Positions 1 to 5,990 of a stretch of 13,672 bases of DNA are shown in pieces; position 1 is the first letter of the stretch, and every line of letters starts with the position of its first letter. Position numbers and translations under genes: made by a program. The stretch covers positions 1 to 13,672 of the forward strand of contig CAJLCS010000044.1 in the NCBI GenBank assembly GCA_905205195.1, written 5' to 3'. The notes beneath the pieces are model-generated. The model did no database searches. It had not been told where the DNA came from and worked only from the letters and a program-made list of their open reading frames with translations. Source of the DNA: an uncultured Eubacteriales bacterium (GTDB lineage Bacteria; Bacillota; Clostridia; Oscillospirales; Oscillospiraceae).

Positions 1-1
1 C

Positions 2-787
2 ACGGCGGACCTGAACGACGTGAACATGATCGACCCCTTCCATCTGGAGGCCTACGGCAAGACCACCGTCAACTACAACCGGGATGTGGAGGCGTTTCCG
101 CTGCTGGTGGCCATTTTCAACCGGATTCTGGGCCACTGCCCCTACCAGTCCCCCACGGATATGGGCGTGAATATGGTGGGCAACTGTATCACGGACGATG
201 CCGTGGTGCGGGAGGCCTCCTGTCAGGAGATTATCCGCCGCTATTATGCGGCGCTGTGCGATTACCGGCAGGGCAAGGCCACCCGGGACCCGGTGCAGCG
301 GCTGGAGCTGCTGATGAACAAGGCCGGGGTTGAGCCGGGCATCCGCCGGGTGGTGGCTCCTGCTCTGAAGAAGGCGGAGGAAACCGGTCTGCCTGCGGCG
401 GCCATCGAGCTGCCGGACGGCCGGATCGTCACCGGCAAGACCTCCAGCCTGCTGGGAGCTTCGGCGGCGCTGCTGCTCAACGCCATGAAGGCGCTGGGCG
501 GCATCCGGGACGAGCTGCACCTGATTTCCCCGGTGATTATCGACCCGATTCAGCACCTGAAGATCACCTATCTGGGCAACCACAACCCCCGGCTCCATAC
601 CGACGAAATTCTGGTGGCGCTGTCCATCTGCGCCGCCACCAATCCCACGGCAGAGCTGGCCATGCAGCAGCTGAGCAAGCTGCGGGGCTGCGAGGTCCAT
701 TCCTCCGTCATGCTTTCCCCCGTGGACGAGAAGGTGTTCAAGCGTCTGGGGGTTCATCTGACCTGCGAGCCCCAGTACCGGAAATAA
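2..787 (+). CDS. DUF1846 family protein, C-terminal half (5' end outside window)
   Basis: The reading frame is open from base 2, and its first visible residues (TADLNDVNMIDPFHLEAYG) run straight into the body of the protein, so the true start lies upstream and only the last 261 residues are seen. I recognise the family from stretches such as SPTDMGVNMVGNC, LISPVIIDPIQHLK and YLGNHNPRLHTDEIL. DUF1846 proteins are usually about 490-510 residues, so roughly half is missing. The family is cytoplasmic and has solved structures, but I know of no settled function. It ends in CEPQYRK and TAA at 785-787. The convergent neighbour on the other strand overlaps its last 50 bases, and no terminator separates them. 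The ATG at 26-28 is internal and should not be used as a start. Confidence 0.9.
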   Translation, partial: TADLNDVNMIDPFHLEAYGKTTVNYNRDVEAFPLLVAIFNRILGHCPYQSPTDMGVNMVGNCITDDAVVREASCQEIIRRYYAALCDYRQGKATRDPVQRLELLMNKAGVEPGIRRVVAPALKKAEETGLPAAAIELPDGRIVTGKTSSLLGASAALLLNAMKALGGIRDELHLISPVIIDPIQHLKITYLGNHNPRLHTDEILVALSICAATNPTAELAMQQLSKLRGCEVHSSVMLSPVDEKVFKRLGVHLTCEPQYRK

Positions 788-1493
788 GGGGCAGCTGCCC
801 CAGCTCCTGCCATAGGCCCACCCCCCGGGTGACGCCCAGACCGGCGGCGTCCTCCAGCAGGGCCAGCAGGTCATCTTCCGTGCGGTACAGCGTAAACAGG
901 GCCTGCCGGGGCGCGAGACGGAGGGTGTAATGGCACCGGAGGGCGGCATCGGTCAGACTGGCTGCCGGTTCTTCCTCGCCGGAGCAGGGCCGGGCGGCGG
1001 CGCCGTCCTCCGTGACGGTGTAGCAAAGCCCCTCCAGCGCCAGCTCCTGCCAGATTTCCCGACCGGCCCAGGGAGCCAGCCAGCGGGCAGGCGGCACGTC
1101 CGGCGGAATCGGTGGCACCAGCACCGGCCCGCCGTATCCGGCGGCATAGGGCGCGGCCACGCCCACCGGGCAGGGAGTCTCCGCCAGTACGGCCCGGACC
1201 GTTTCGGCCTGGCCGGGAATGTCCGGCCGCTGGAAATCCAGCAGCAGGCTGCCGCAGCCCAGCGCGTCGGCAGCGGCGGCCAGTTCCTTCGCAACCTGCC
1301 GGGGGTCGTGACCGCCGAAGATCTGGCTGTCGTCCAGAATCAGCATGGCGCCCTCCGGCAGCGCGGCGGGGAGATTGGAAATTCCCGCCCCGGAGGGGGA
1401 AAAATGGCAGGCCATCCAGGCGGGAAAAGCCGGGAACGGCGCGCCTGCGGCCAATTCCCCGGCGGTTACGGCAAGATAACACGGTAAAAACAT
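738..1493 (-). CDS. Hypothetical protein, unrecognised
   Basis: This is a 251-residue protein with no signal peptide or clear membrane segment. I do not recognise a named family. Visible features are alternating hydrophobic strands and helices with LILDD (51-55), GGHDP (60-64) and LLLDFQRP (83-90), followed by PCPVGVAAPY (107-116) and PVLVPPIP (123-130). The pattern suggests a beta/alpha-barrel-like N-terminal half, possibly like a glycosidase or phosphodiesterase barrel; that is only inference. The ATG at 1493 is preferred: AAGGAG lies 10 bases upstream, whereas the in-frame TTG at 1499 is only 4 bases from it. The last 16 codons or so overlap the 3' end of the DUF1846 gene on the other strand and read as low-conservation tail (SGTGARRSDEPPDA). 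It is transcribed divergently from yqeG. Confidence 0.7.
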   Translation of the reverse strand: MFLPCYLAVTAGELAAGAPFPAFPAWMACHFSPSGAGISNLPAALPEGAMLILDDSQIFGGHDPRQVAKELAAAADALGCGSLLLDFQRPDIPGQAETVRAVLAETPCPVGVAAPYAAGYGGPVLVPPIPPDVPPARWLAPWAGREIWQELALEGLCYTVTEDGAAARPCSGEEEPAASLTDAALRCHYTLRLAPRQALFTLYRTEDDLLALLEDAAGLGVTRGVGLWQELGQLPLISGTGARRSDEPPDA

Positions 1494-1521
1494 GGACAAA
1501 CCGCTCCTTCCGTGCTATAAT
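1493..1521 (+). promoter_or_regulatory. Promoter of yqeG (sigma-A type, extended -10)
   Basis: TGGACA at 1493-1498 and TATAAT at 1516-1521 are 17 bases apart, and TGC directly before the -10 makes an extended -10. Transcription would start near 1528, only about 27 bases before the yqeG ATG. The -35 overlaps the start codon of the divergent hypothetical gene, so RNA polymerase here and expression of that gene may interfere. Confidence 0.75.
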
Positions 1522-1554
1522 TCTGGTAGACTCTATGGAGAAGGAACATTTGTT

Positions 1555-2058
1555 ATGCCACTGCCTTTTTTGCCGGACCTGCGGGCCGACACGCTGACCG
1601 ATCTGACACCGGCGCTGCTCCGCAGCCGGGACATCCGGCTTCTGATGCTGGATTTCGACAATACCATCGTGCCCTACACCACGGACCGGCCCACCGAGGC
1701 CATGGTGCGCTGGCTGTCGGAGATGCAGCAGGCGGGAATTACGCTGTGCGTGGTCTCCAACAGCAAAAAGCCCCGGGTGCGGCAGTTCTGCGCGGAATAC
1801 GGGCTGCCCTGCATCACCCACGCGAAAAAGCCCTTCTCCAAGGGAATCCGGGAGTGCCTGAACCGGTTCGGCCTGCCGCCGTCCCAGTGCGCGCTGGCGG
1901 GGGACCAGATCTACACCGACACCCTGGGGGCCAATACCATGGGGGTCTGCTCCATTCTGGTGCGGGCCATTGACAATCATAACATCTGGCTGAAGTTGCG
2001 CCACGGCGCGGAGATGCCATGGATTATTGCTGCGAGAAAAAGGAGAGTTCAAAAATGA
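1555..2058 (+). CDS. yqeG: YqeG family HAD-IIIA type phosphatase
   Basis: This 167-residue protein has the usual YqeG length. HAD motif I is LDFDNT (residues 32-37; D33 the expected nucleophile and D35 the general acid). Motif II is VVSNS (67-71), the conserved lysine region is HAKKPFSKG (89-97) and motif IV is GDQIYTD (116-122). Members are predicted Mg-dependent phosphatases of uncertain substrate, cytoplasmic; related fungal and organellar proteins act on phosphatidylglycerophosphate, but I would not transfer that function. The start is the ATG at 1555, with GGAGAAGGA 9 bases upstream; an upstream in-frame ATG at 1492 lies within the promoter and is rejected. Its TGA (2056-2058) overlaps the next ATG as ATGA, indicating translational coupling to the aminopeptidase. 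In B. subtilis yqeG sits by yqeH and aroE, an arrangement not kept here. Confidence 0.92.
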   Translation: MPLPFLPDLRADTLTDLTPALLRSRDIRLLMLDFDNTIVPYTTDRPTEAMVRWLSEMQQAGITLCVVSNSKKPRVRQFCAEYGLPCITHAKKPFSKGIRECLNRFGLPPSQCALAGDQIYTDTLGANTMGVCSILVRAIDNHNIWLKLRHGAEMPWIIAARKRRVQK

Positions 2059-3119
2059 CAAATCTTGAAAAAATGCAGTCTCTTTTGACCGGCGAGGTGG
2101 ACGGCCTGCTGCTCACCAGCCGCTACAGCCGCCATTATGCCGCCCGGTATGACATTGCCGAGGGCGTGGCGGTGGTTTCCCGGACCGGTTGTCGCTACTT
2201 CACCGACAGCCGCTACATCGAGGCCGCCCAGCAGGGCATTTCCGGCTTTGAAGTGGTGGAGGTCAACCGGGAGCACCCCTATGCCAAGCTGCTCAACGAG
2301 GCCATTGCCGAGTTCGGCATCACCAACATGGGCTACGAGGAAAACTATCTGACCGTGGGCGAATTTCTGGGCTACGAGTCCAAGCTGAACGTGAAGCTGG
2401 TGCCGCTGTGCGGCCCCATCAATTCCTTCCGGGATGTGAAGGAGGAGTGGGAGCTGGAGCGGATGCGGAAGGCCCAGGACATCACCGACGCGGCCTTTAC
2501 CGAGGTCCTGACCCGGATCAAGCTGGGCATGACCGAGAAGGAGCTGTGCGCCGAGCTGATTTACTGCCTGCTGAAAAACGGCGGCGAGGGCCTGTCCTTT
2601 GATCCCATCGTGGTATCCGGCCCCAACACCAGCCGTCCCCACGGCGTGCCCGGCGAGCGGAAGCTGCAGGAGGGCGACTTCGTCACCATGGACTTCGGCG
2701 TCATCTATCAGGGCTACTGCTCCGACATGACCCGGACCATCGCCCTGGGCTACGCCACCGACGAAATGAAGAAGGTTTACAATACCGTGCTGCAGGCCCA
2801 GCTGACCGGCATCGCCGCCACCCGGCCCGGTGTCCGGGGCAAGGACATTGACGCGGCGGCCCGGAAGGTCATTGCCGACGCGGGCTACGGCCCCTATTTC
2901 GGCCACGGCTACGGCCACGGCGTGGGTCTGGAAATCCATGAGCGGCCCAACTGCAACGCCGGCGGCGAAACCGTCATGCAGGCGGGCAACGTCTGCTCCG
3001 CCGAGCCGGGCATTTATCTGCCGGGAAAATTCGGTGTCCGGATCGAGGATGTGGTGATCTTTCAGGCAGATGGCTGTGAAGATATCACCCACAGCCCCAA
3101 GAATTTGATTATTCTGTAA
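2055..3119 (+). CDS. pepP: Xaa-Pro aminopeptidase (M24B)
   Basis: The protein has 354 residues, with a creatinase-type N-terminal domain (about 1-125) and an M24 'pita-bread' catalytic domain (about 130-345). All five metal ligands of the family can be placed: D213 in MDFG, D224 in SDMTRT, H288 in GYGHGVG, E317 in AEPGIY and E331 in RIEDV. HGVPG (near 197-201) holds the extra substrate-side histidine. It should bind two divalent metals and remove an N-terminal residue preceding proline in cytoplasmic peptides. The ATG at 2055 overlaps the yqeG stop; AGGAG lies 9 bases upstream at 2041-2045. efp follows after 108 bases, a common pairing in Bacillota. Aminopeptidase P and prolidase cannot be told apart with certainty from sequence alone. 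Confidence 0.93.
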   Translation: MTNLEKMQSLLTGEVDGLLLTSRYSRHYAARYDIAEGVAVVSRTGCRYFTDSRYIEAAQQGISGFEVVEVNREHPYAKLLNEAIAEFGITNMGYEENYLTVGEFLGYESKLNVKLVPLCGPINSFRDVKEEWELERMRKAQDITDAAFTEVLTRIKLGMTEKELCAELIYCLLKNGGEGLSFDPIVVSGPNTSRPHGVPGERKLQEGDFVTMDFGVIYQGYCSDMTRTIALGYATDEMKKVYNTVLQAQLTGIAATRPGVRGKDIDAAARKVIADAGYGPYFGHGYGHGVGLEIHERPNCNAGGETVMQAGNVCSAEPGIYLPGKFGVRIEDVVIFQADGCEDITHSPKNLIIL

Positions 3120-3129
3120 AAAATCAGAT

Positions 3130-3154
3130 TCCCTCTTGCAAAAGAAGGATTTTT
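3130..3154 (+). terminator. Weak terminator-like hairpin after pepP
   Basis: Arms at 3130-3137 and 3142-3149 pair in 7 of 8 positions around a GCAA loop and are followed by five T. The stem is short and mostly A/T with G/C, so termination would be partial at best. The hairpin overlaps the -35 of the efp promoter. Confidence 0.3.
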
Positions 3155-3164
3155 CGGTTAAAAT
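3136..3164 (+). promoter_or_regulatory. Promoter of efp
   Basis: TTGCAA at 3136-3141 and TAAAAT at 3159-3164 are separated by 17 bases in an A/T-rich intergenic stretch. The predicted start near 3171 gives a leader of about 57 bases. This would allow efp and the next gene to be transcribed independently of yqeG-pepP. Confidence 0.65.
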
Positions 3165-3227
3165 ATTTCAGTTAATGATTGTATTTATTTCGCCCTGCAC
3201 CGGGTGAACATTTTAGGAGGAGCAACT

Positions 3228-3791
3228 ATGATTTCTGTCAGCGATTTTAGAAATGGCGTTACCTTCGATATGGACGGTAAGGTCATGCAGATCATCGAAT
3301 TCCAGCATGTCAAGCCCGGCAAGGGTGCGGCCTTCGTCCGCGTGAAGATGAAGAACATCATCACCGGCGGCGTCACCGAAACCACCTTCAACCCCAACGA
3401 CAAGTACCCCACCGCGTATATCGAGAGAAAGAAGATGGAGTACTCCTACAACGACGGCGAGCTGTACTACTTCATGGATCCGGAAACCTACGAGCTGGAG
3501 CCGATTGAGAAGGACGTGCTGGACGACGGCTTCCGCTTTGTGAAGGAAAACGACGTATGCACCATCATGTCCTATAAGGGCAAGGTGTTCGGCATTGAGT
3601 CTCCCCGGTTTGCCGACCTGGTGGTCACCTCCACCGAGCCGGGCTTCGCCGGCAACACCGCCACCAACGTGACAAAGCCCGCCACCGTGGAAACCGGCGC
3701 CGAGATCAAGGTGCCCCTGTTCATCAACGAGGGCGACAAGATTTCCATCGACACCACCACCGGCGAATACCTGGGCCGCTCCAAGGCCTGA
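3228..3791 (+). CDS. efp: Elongation factor P
   Basis: This 187-residue protein has the normal EF-P length and its three beta domains. EF-P binds between the P and E sites of the ribosome and relieves stalling at polyproline stretches. The tip of domain I reads HVKPGKGAAF, with K32 in the PGKG loop, the position modified in B. subtilis (5-aminopentanol) and equivalent to the beta-lysylated K34 of E. coli. The C-terminal OB region ends in IDTTTGEYLGRSKA, typical of the family. The ATG at 3228 has AGGAGG (3215-3220) 7 bases upstream, and no other start is as good. Two stops in tandem (TGA TAG) close the frame. No poxA/genX or other EF-P modifying gene is visible here. It is very likely co-transcribed with the next gene, 13 bases downstream. 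Confidence 0.97.
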   Translation: MISVSDFRNGVTFDMDGKVMQIIEFQHVKPGKGAAFVRVKMKNIITGGVTETTFNPNDKYPTAYIERKKMEYSYNDGELYYFMDPETYELEPIEKDVLDDGFRFVKENDVCTIMSYKGKVFGIESPRFADLVVTSTEPGFAGNTATNVTKPATVETGAEIKVPLFINEGDKISIDTTTGEYLGRSKA

Positions 3792-3804
3792 TAGGAGAAC
3801 CGTC

Positions 3805-4314
3805 ATGACGATTTCTGAAAAGTCCGCCTACCTGAAGGGCTTGATGGAAGGCCTGAAGCTGAACACCGAGACTGACGAGGGAAAAATGATCGCCGCCATC
3901 GTGGATCTGCTGGGGGATGTGTCCCACCGGCTGACCGACGTGGAGGAAACCACCATTGCGATTTCCGACGAGCTGGATGAGATCGAAGAGGATCTGGACG
4001 CCATCGAGGACTTCATCATGGAAGATGATGAGGACGACGACTTCGAGGACGAGGATGACGACGATTTCGACGACGAGGACGACTTCGAGGACATGGATGA
4101 GGACGACGAAGACGACGAGGAGCCGGAGGACGAGGAAGACGACCCCGAGGAAGGCTTTGATTTCGGCGACGAGGATACCATCATCTATGAGGTGGAGTGC
4201 AGCTGCGGCAACGTGATTGATTTCGATCAGAACGTGCTGGAAAAGGGCAGCATCGTGTGCCCCAAGTGCGGCGAGCTGCTGGAGTTCACCACCGAAGACG
4301 AGGAAGACGACTGA
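3805..4314 (+). CDS. CD1247-like acidic zinc-ribbon protein
   Basis: The protein has 169 residues in three parts. The N-terminal helix-rich part (1-70) begins MTISEKSAYLKGLMEGLKL, a signature of the C. difficile CD1247 family, and continues into a likely coiled coil (about 36-70). The middle (73-116) is extremely acidic: 38 of 44 residues are Asp or Glu, broken only by three Phe, one Met and two Pro. The C-terminus (131-161) is a zinc ribbon with C132, C134, C152 and C155 (CxC and CPKC knuckles), followed by another acidic tail. Function is unknown; the acidic tract could mimic nucleic acid or bind a basic partner, which is inference. AGGAG lies 7 bases before the ATG. Linkage to efp is common in Clostridia, as I recall, which hints at a translation- or RNA-related role. 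A strong terminator follows. Confidence 0.88.
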   Translation: MTISEKSAYLKGLMEGLKLNTETDEGKMIAAIVDLLGDVSHRLTDVEETTIAISDELDEIEEDLDAIEDFIMEDDEDDDFEDEDDDDFDDEDDFEDMDEDDEDDEEPEDEEDDPEEGFDFGDEDTIIYEVECSCGNVIDFDQNVLEKGSIVCPKCGELLEFTTEDEEDD

Positions 4315-4334
4315 GCGTCGGCCACTATTTGCAT

Positions 4335-4371
4335 CAAAAGCGGATTCCGGAAAACTGGAATCCGCTTTTTT
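4335..4371. terminator. Strong intrinsic terminator, probably bidirectional
   Basis: A stem of CAAAAGCGGATTCC (4335-4348) pairs with GGAATCCGC and a six-T run (4357-4371) around an 8-base loop. The 10-bp core AGCGGATTCC/GGAATCCGCT is perfect. The A-run on one side and T-run on the other give a U-tract in both directions, fitting its place between the convergent CD1247-like and glycosidase genes. Flanking GCATC and GATGT extend the pairing with a 2-base bulge. Confidence 0.88.
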
Positions 4372-4385
4372 GATGTGTATCGGAA

Positions 4386-5684
4386 TCAATCGGAGCTTTT
4401 CAGCAGCGCCACCTGATTTTCCTCCAGCCGGAAGGAGCGGCTGTCCAGATCGGTTTCGGTGAGGAACCGGTCCTGATCCAGCAGATACACCTTCATGCCG
4501 GGAAGGTTGGTTTCCACCGTTTCCGGGCTGCCGGTATTGGCGATCAGAACGGCCTTGCTGCCGTTTCCGTCGGAGGCGGCCAGGGCGCGAAGCTCGTCGC
4601 TGCCGCCGCGGACTTCCGCGCAGCGGCCCAGGGCGTACAGCTCGCCGTAGGCCTTGAAGGCGTAATAGGTGCAGAGAGGTTCGTAGGTCATGGGATGGAA
4701 CAGGCCGCCGTAGCAGGAGGTACCGATCCGGGCGTCGTAGTAGCACATGATGTCCGTTTTGGTATCGTGCATGGCGATCATCATGGCGGCGGCCTGGGCG
4801 GCGGCGTAGGAGGTGCCCCGGTGTTCCTTGGCCGAGGCGTTGTTCCACTCGTTGCACTGGGTCTCCACGCCGTCAAAGCCGTAGAGCGCCAGCTGCTGCT
4901 CCACATAGCGGGCCATTTTCAGCGTGTTTTCCACGCTGTCATAGCTGTGCCAGGAGAAAAAGTCCAGCGGCGCGCCGGTCTGCCGGACGTGGTCCAGGAA
5001 ACCGTGGAAAAACGTCAGGAAATACTGCTTGCGGGGATTGGGTTTGTCCGCCGGGTCATAAATGCCGTAAAAGCCGCAGGAGGCGTAGCCGCCGACCTTG
5101 ATGGTGTTGCCGAACCGCTTTTTCAGGTGCTTGGCGGTGATTTCGTACAGCTCGTAGTATTCCTGGGCGGTGCCGTGCCACATTTCGTTGATGTGATTGT
5201 CCCAGTGGCCGTCCGGCTCGTTCCAGATTTCCCAGTAGCGGATGCCGTAGTGGAAGCCGTCGGCCCATCCTTCATTATAATGGCGGATGATATGCTCGCA
5301 GATTCTGGCCCACTTGGCGAAATCCTTGGGGGGCTGAATGCGGTAGGCGCGGATGTGCTGATAGTTCTCGATGGTGACGCCGAGACGGAAAATCGGCGCG
5401 CAGTGGGCCTCCGCCAGCTGCTTGAGCAGCAGGTCGGTAAAGCTGAAATCGTAGGCCGCCGGGTCGTATTCGTTGGCGTCAAAGTCGCGGAAGATGTTGG
5501 GAATGTCCACAAACATATTTCCGCCGTAATTCCCGCCGACGTCGTGGAGCCGGGAGAAGGGAATGTGGGCATCCGTCAGATAGTGCATGTAGGTGTCCTC
5601 GATTCCCATCCGGGGCGGCTGACCGACGGCGTGCATCGGGCGGATCGGGCCGGTTTCTTTGGAAAAGTCAAAGGTGAATTTCAT
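4386..5684 (-). CDS. GH39-like glycoside hydrolase (clan GH-A)
   Basis: The protein has 432 residues with a TIM-barrel retaining-glycosidase pattern and no signal peptide, so it should act in the cytoplasm on imported oligosaccharides or glycosides. The acid/base motif is WEIWNEPD (151-158; E156). The likely nucleophile is E279 in CNEWNN (278-282). HDVGGNYGG (48-56) and WHSYD (245-249) resemble GH39 subsite residues. The last 70 residues form the usual small beta domain. Xylosidase and iduronidase activities are known in GH39, but the substrate cannot be read from sequence. I chose the ATG at 5684: the GGAAGG of the ribosome site abuts an earlier ATG (5690) but is 6 bases from this one. The gene stands alone, with no transporter, regulator or other glycosidase beside it. 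It has its own promoter and shares the terminator at 4335-4371. Confidence 0.85.
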   Translation of the reverse strand: MKFTFDFSKETGPIRPMHAVGQPPRMGIEDTYMHYLTDAHIPFSRLHDVGGNYGGNMFVDIPNIFRDFDANEYDPAAYDFSFTDLLLKQLAEAHCAPIFRLGVTIENYQHIRAYRIQPPKDFAKWARICEHIIRHYNEGWADGFHYGIRYWEIWNEPDGHWDNHINEMWHGTAQEYYELYEITAKHLKKRFGNTIKVGGYASCGFYGIYDPADKPNPRKQYFLTFFHGFLDHVRQTGAPLDFFSWHSYDSVENTLKMARYVEQQLALYGFDGVETQCNEWNNASAKEHRGTSYAAAQAAAMMIAMHDTKTDIMCYYDARIGTSCYGGLFHPMTYEPLCTYYAFKAYGELYALGRCAEVRGGSDELRALAASDGNGSKAVLIANTGSPETVETNLPGMKVYLLDQDRFLTETDLDSRSFRLEENQVALLKSSD

Positions 5685-5720
5685 AATCATCCTTCCTTTC
5701 ATGTTTGTTCCGGTAGGGGA

Positions 5721-5749
5721 ATTGTAGCACGGCGGCAGCCCTATGTCAA
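5721..5749 (-). promoter_or_regulatory. Promoter of the GH39-like gene
   Basis: On the minus strand a consensus TTGACA (5749-5744) is followed after exactly 17 bases by TACAAT (5726-5721), preceded by TGC as an extended -10. This is one of the strongest promoter matches in the window. The predicted start is near 5714, about 30 bases before the ATG. Confidence 0.85.
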
Positions 5750-5761
5750 CTAAAATAGAAA

Positions 5762-5780
5762 CGAAACATTTTCGAAATTG
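5762..5780 (-). promoter_or_regulatory. Candidate operator or activator site upstream of GH39 promoter
   Basis: Just upstream of the -35, TTTCG occurs twice on the minus strand (5777-5773 and 5766-5762) exactly 11 bases apart, about one helical turn. The same bases contain the perfect palindrome TTTCGAAA (5770-5777) inside a 14-base imperfect dyad (5767-5780), and CGAAA-cat-TTTCG (5762-5774). Centred roughly 60 bases before the start site, this suits a transcriptional activator. No regulator gene is adjacent, so the binding protein is unknown. Confidence 0.4.
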
Positions 5781-5787
5781 TATCAAA

Positions 5788-5816
5788 ATTTTCCGTGCCG
5801 TACTAGCACGGAAAAT
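5788..5816 (-). terminator. Second terminator-like hairpin upstream of the GH39 promoter
   Basis: The perfect 11-bp stem ATTTTCCGTGC/GCACGGAAAAT has a 7-base loop. Read on the minus strand, the 3' arm is followed by TTT and then GATAC, so the U-tract is short. It is a near copy of the hairpin at 5964-5986 and could shield the GH39 promoter from read-through of the upstream operon. Confidence 0.35.
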
Positions 5817-5958
5817 CGCAGTGTGTCAAAAAGCCTCGCAGAGTTCGTCGCCCGCAGGCGACGAAGCGATCAGATCATTTTTCCCGGCGGCCCGCCTTGC
5901 GCGAAGCGGACTGCAATCCTTTTGTCGGAAAAGCCCGAAGAGGGTTTTCGACAGTCTC

Positions 5959-5986
5959 AAAATTGCCCGTGCCGTCGGCACGGGCA
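5959..5986 (-). terminator. Probable terminator of the tmk-U32 operon
   Basis: A perfect 10-bp GC-rich stem, TGCCCGTGCC/GGCACGGGCA (5964-5973 and 5977-5986), has a 3-base loop. On the minus strand it begins five bases after the U32 stop codon and is followed by ATTTT before GAGAC. The position and stem fit an intrinsic terminator with a modest U-tract. Confidence 0.6.
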
Positions 5987-5990
5987 GTCG

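Larger units (their letters stand above)
5780..5986. repeat. Hairpin-rich non-coding element bounded by a 22-bp direct repeat
   Basis: Most of the 306 bases between the GH39-like gene and the U32 gene is this stretch. Its ends carry a 22-bp direct repeat, 5780-5801 and 5954-5975, identical at 19 of 22 bases. Five inverted repeats lie within it: 5788-5816 (11-bp perfect arms), 5836-5869 (9-bp perfect core TTCGTCGCC/GGCGACGAA plus TCGC/GCGA), 5892-5909, 5923-5953 (12 pairs, two bulged G) and 5964-5986 (10-bp perfect arms). Segments at 5819-5835 and 5942-5958 are imperfect inverted copies of each other (12 of 17). Short ORFs here have no ribosome site and look spurious. It may be a MITE- or REP-like intergenic repeat, a structured RNA, or tandem terminators. 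Confidence 0.55.

Noticed and set aside
4021..4152. Tandem repeat or CRISPR-like array in the GAC/GAG stretch
   Set aside because: The repetition is codon-level for Asp and Glu within an open frame, with no spacer structure.
3828..4184. Long minus-strand ORF encoding a serine-rich protein
   Set aside because: It is the antisense of the GAC/GAG acidic tract; Ser codons arise mechanically, and there is no ribosome site or promoter.
5780..5986. Insertion sequence remnant with transposase
   Set aside because: No transposase fragment is readable in any frame; only repeats are present, so it is listed as a repeat element instead.
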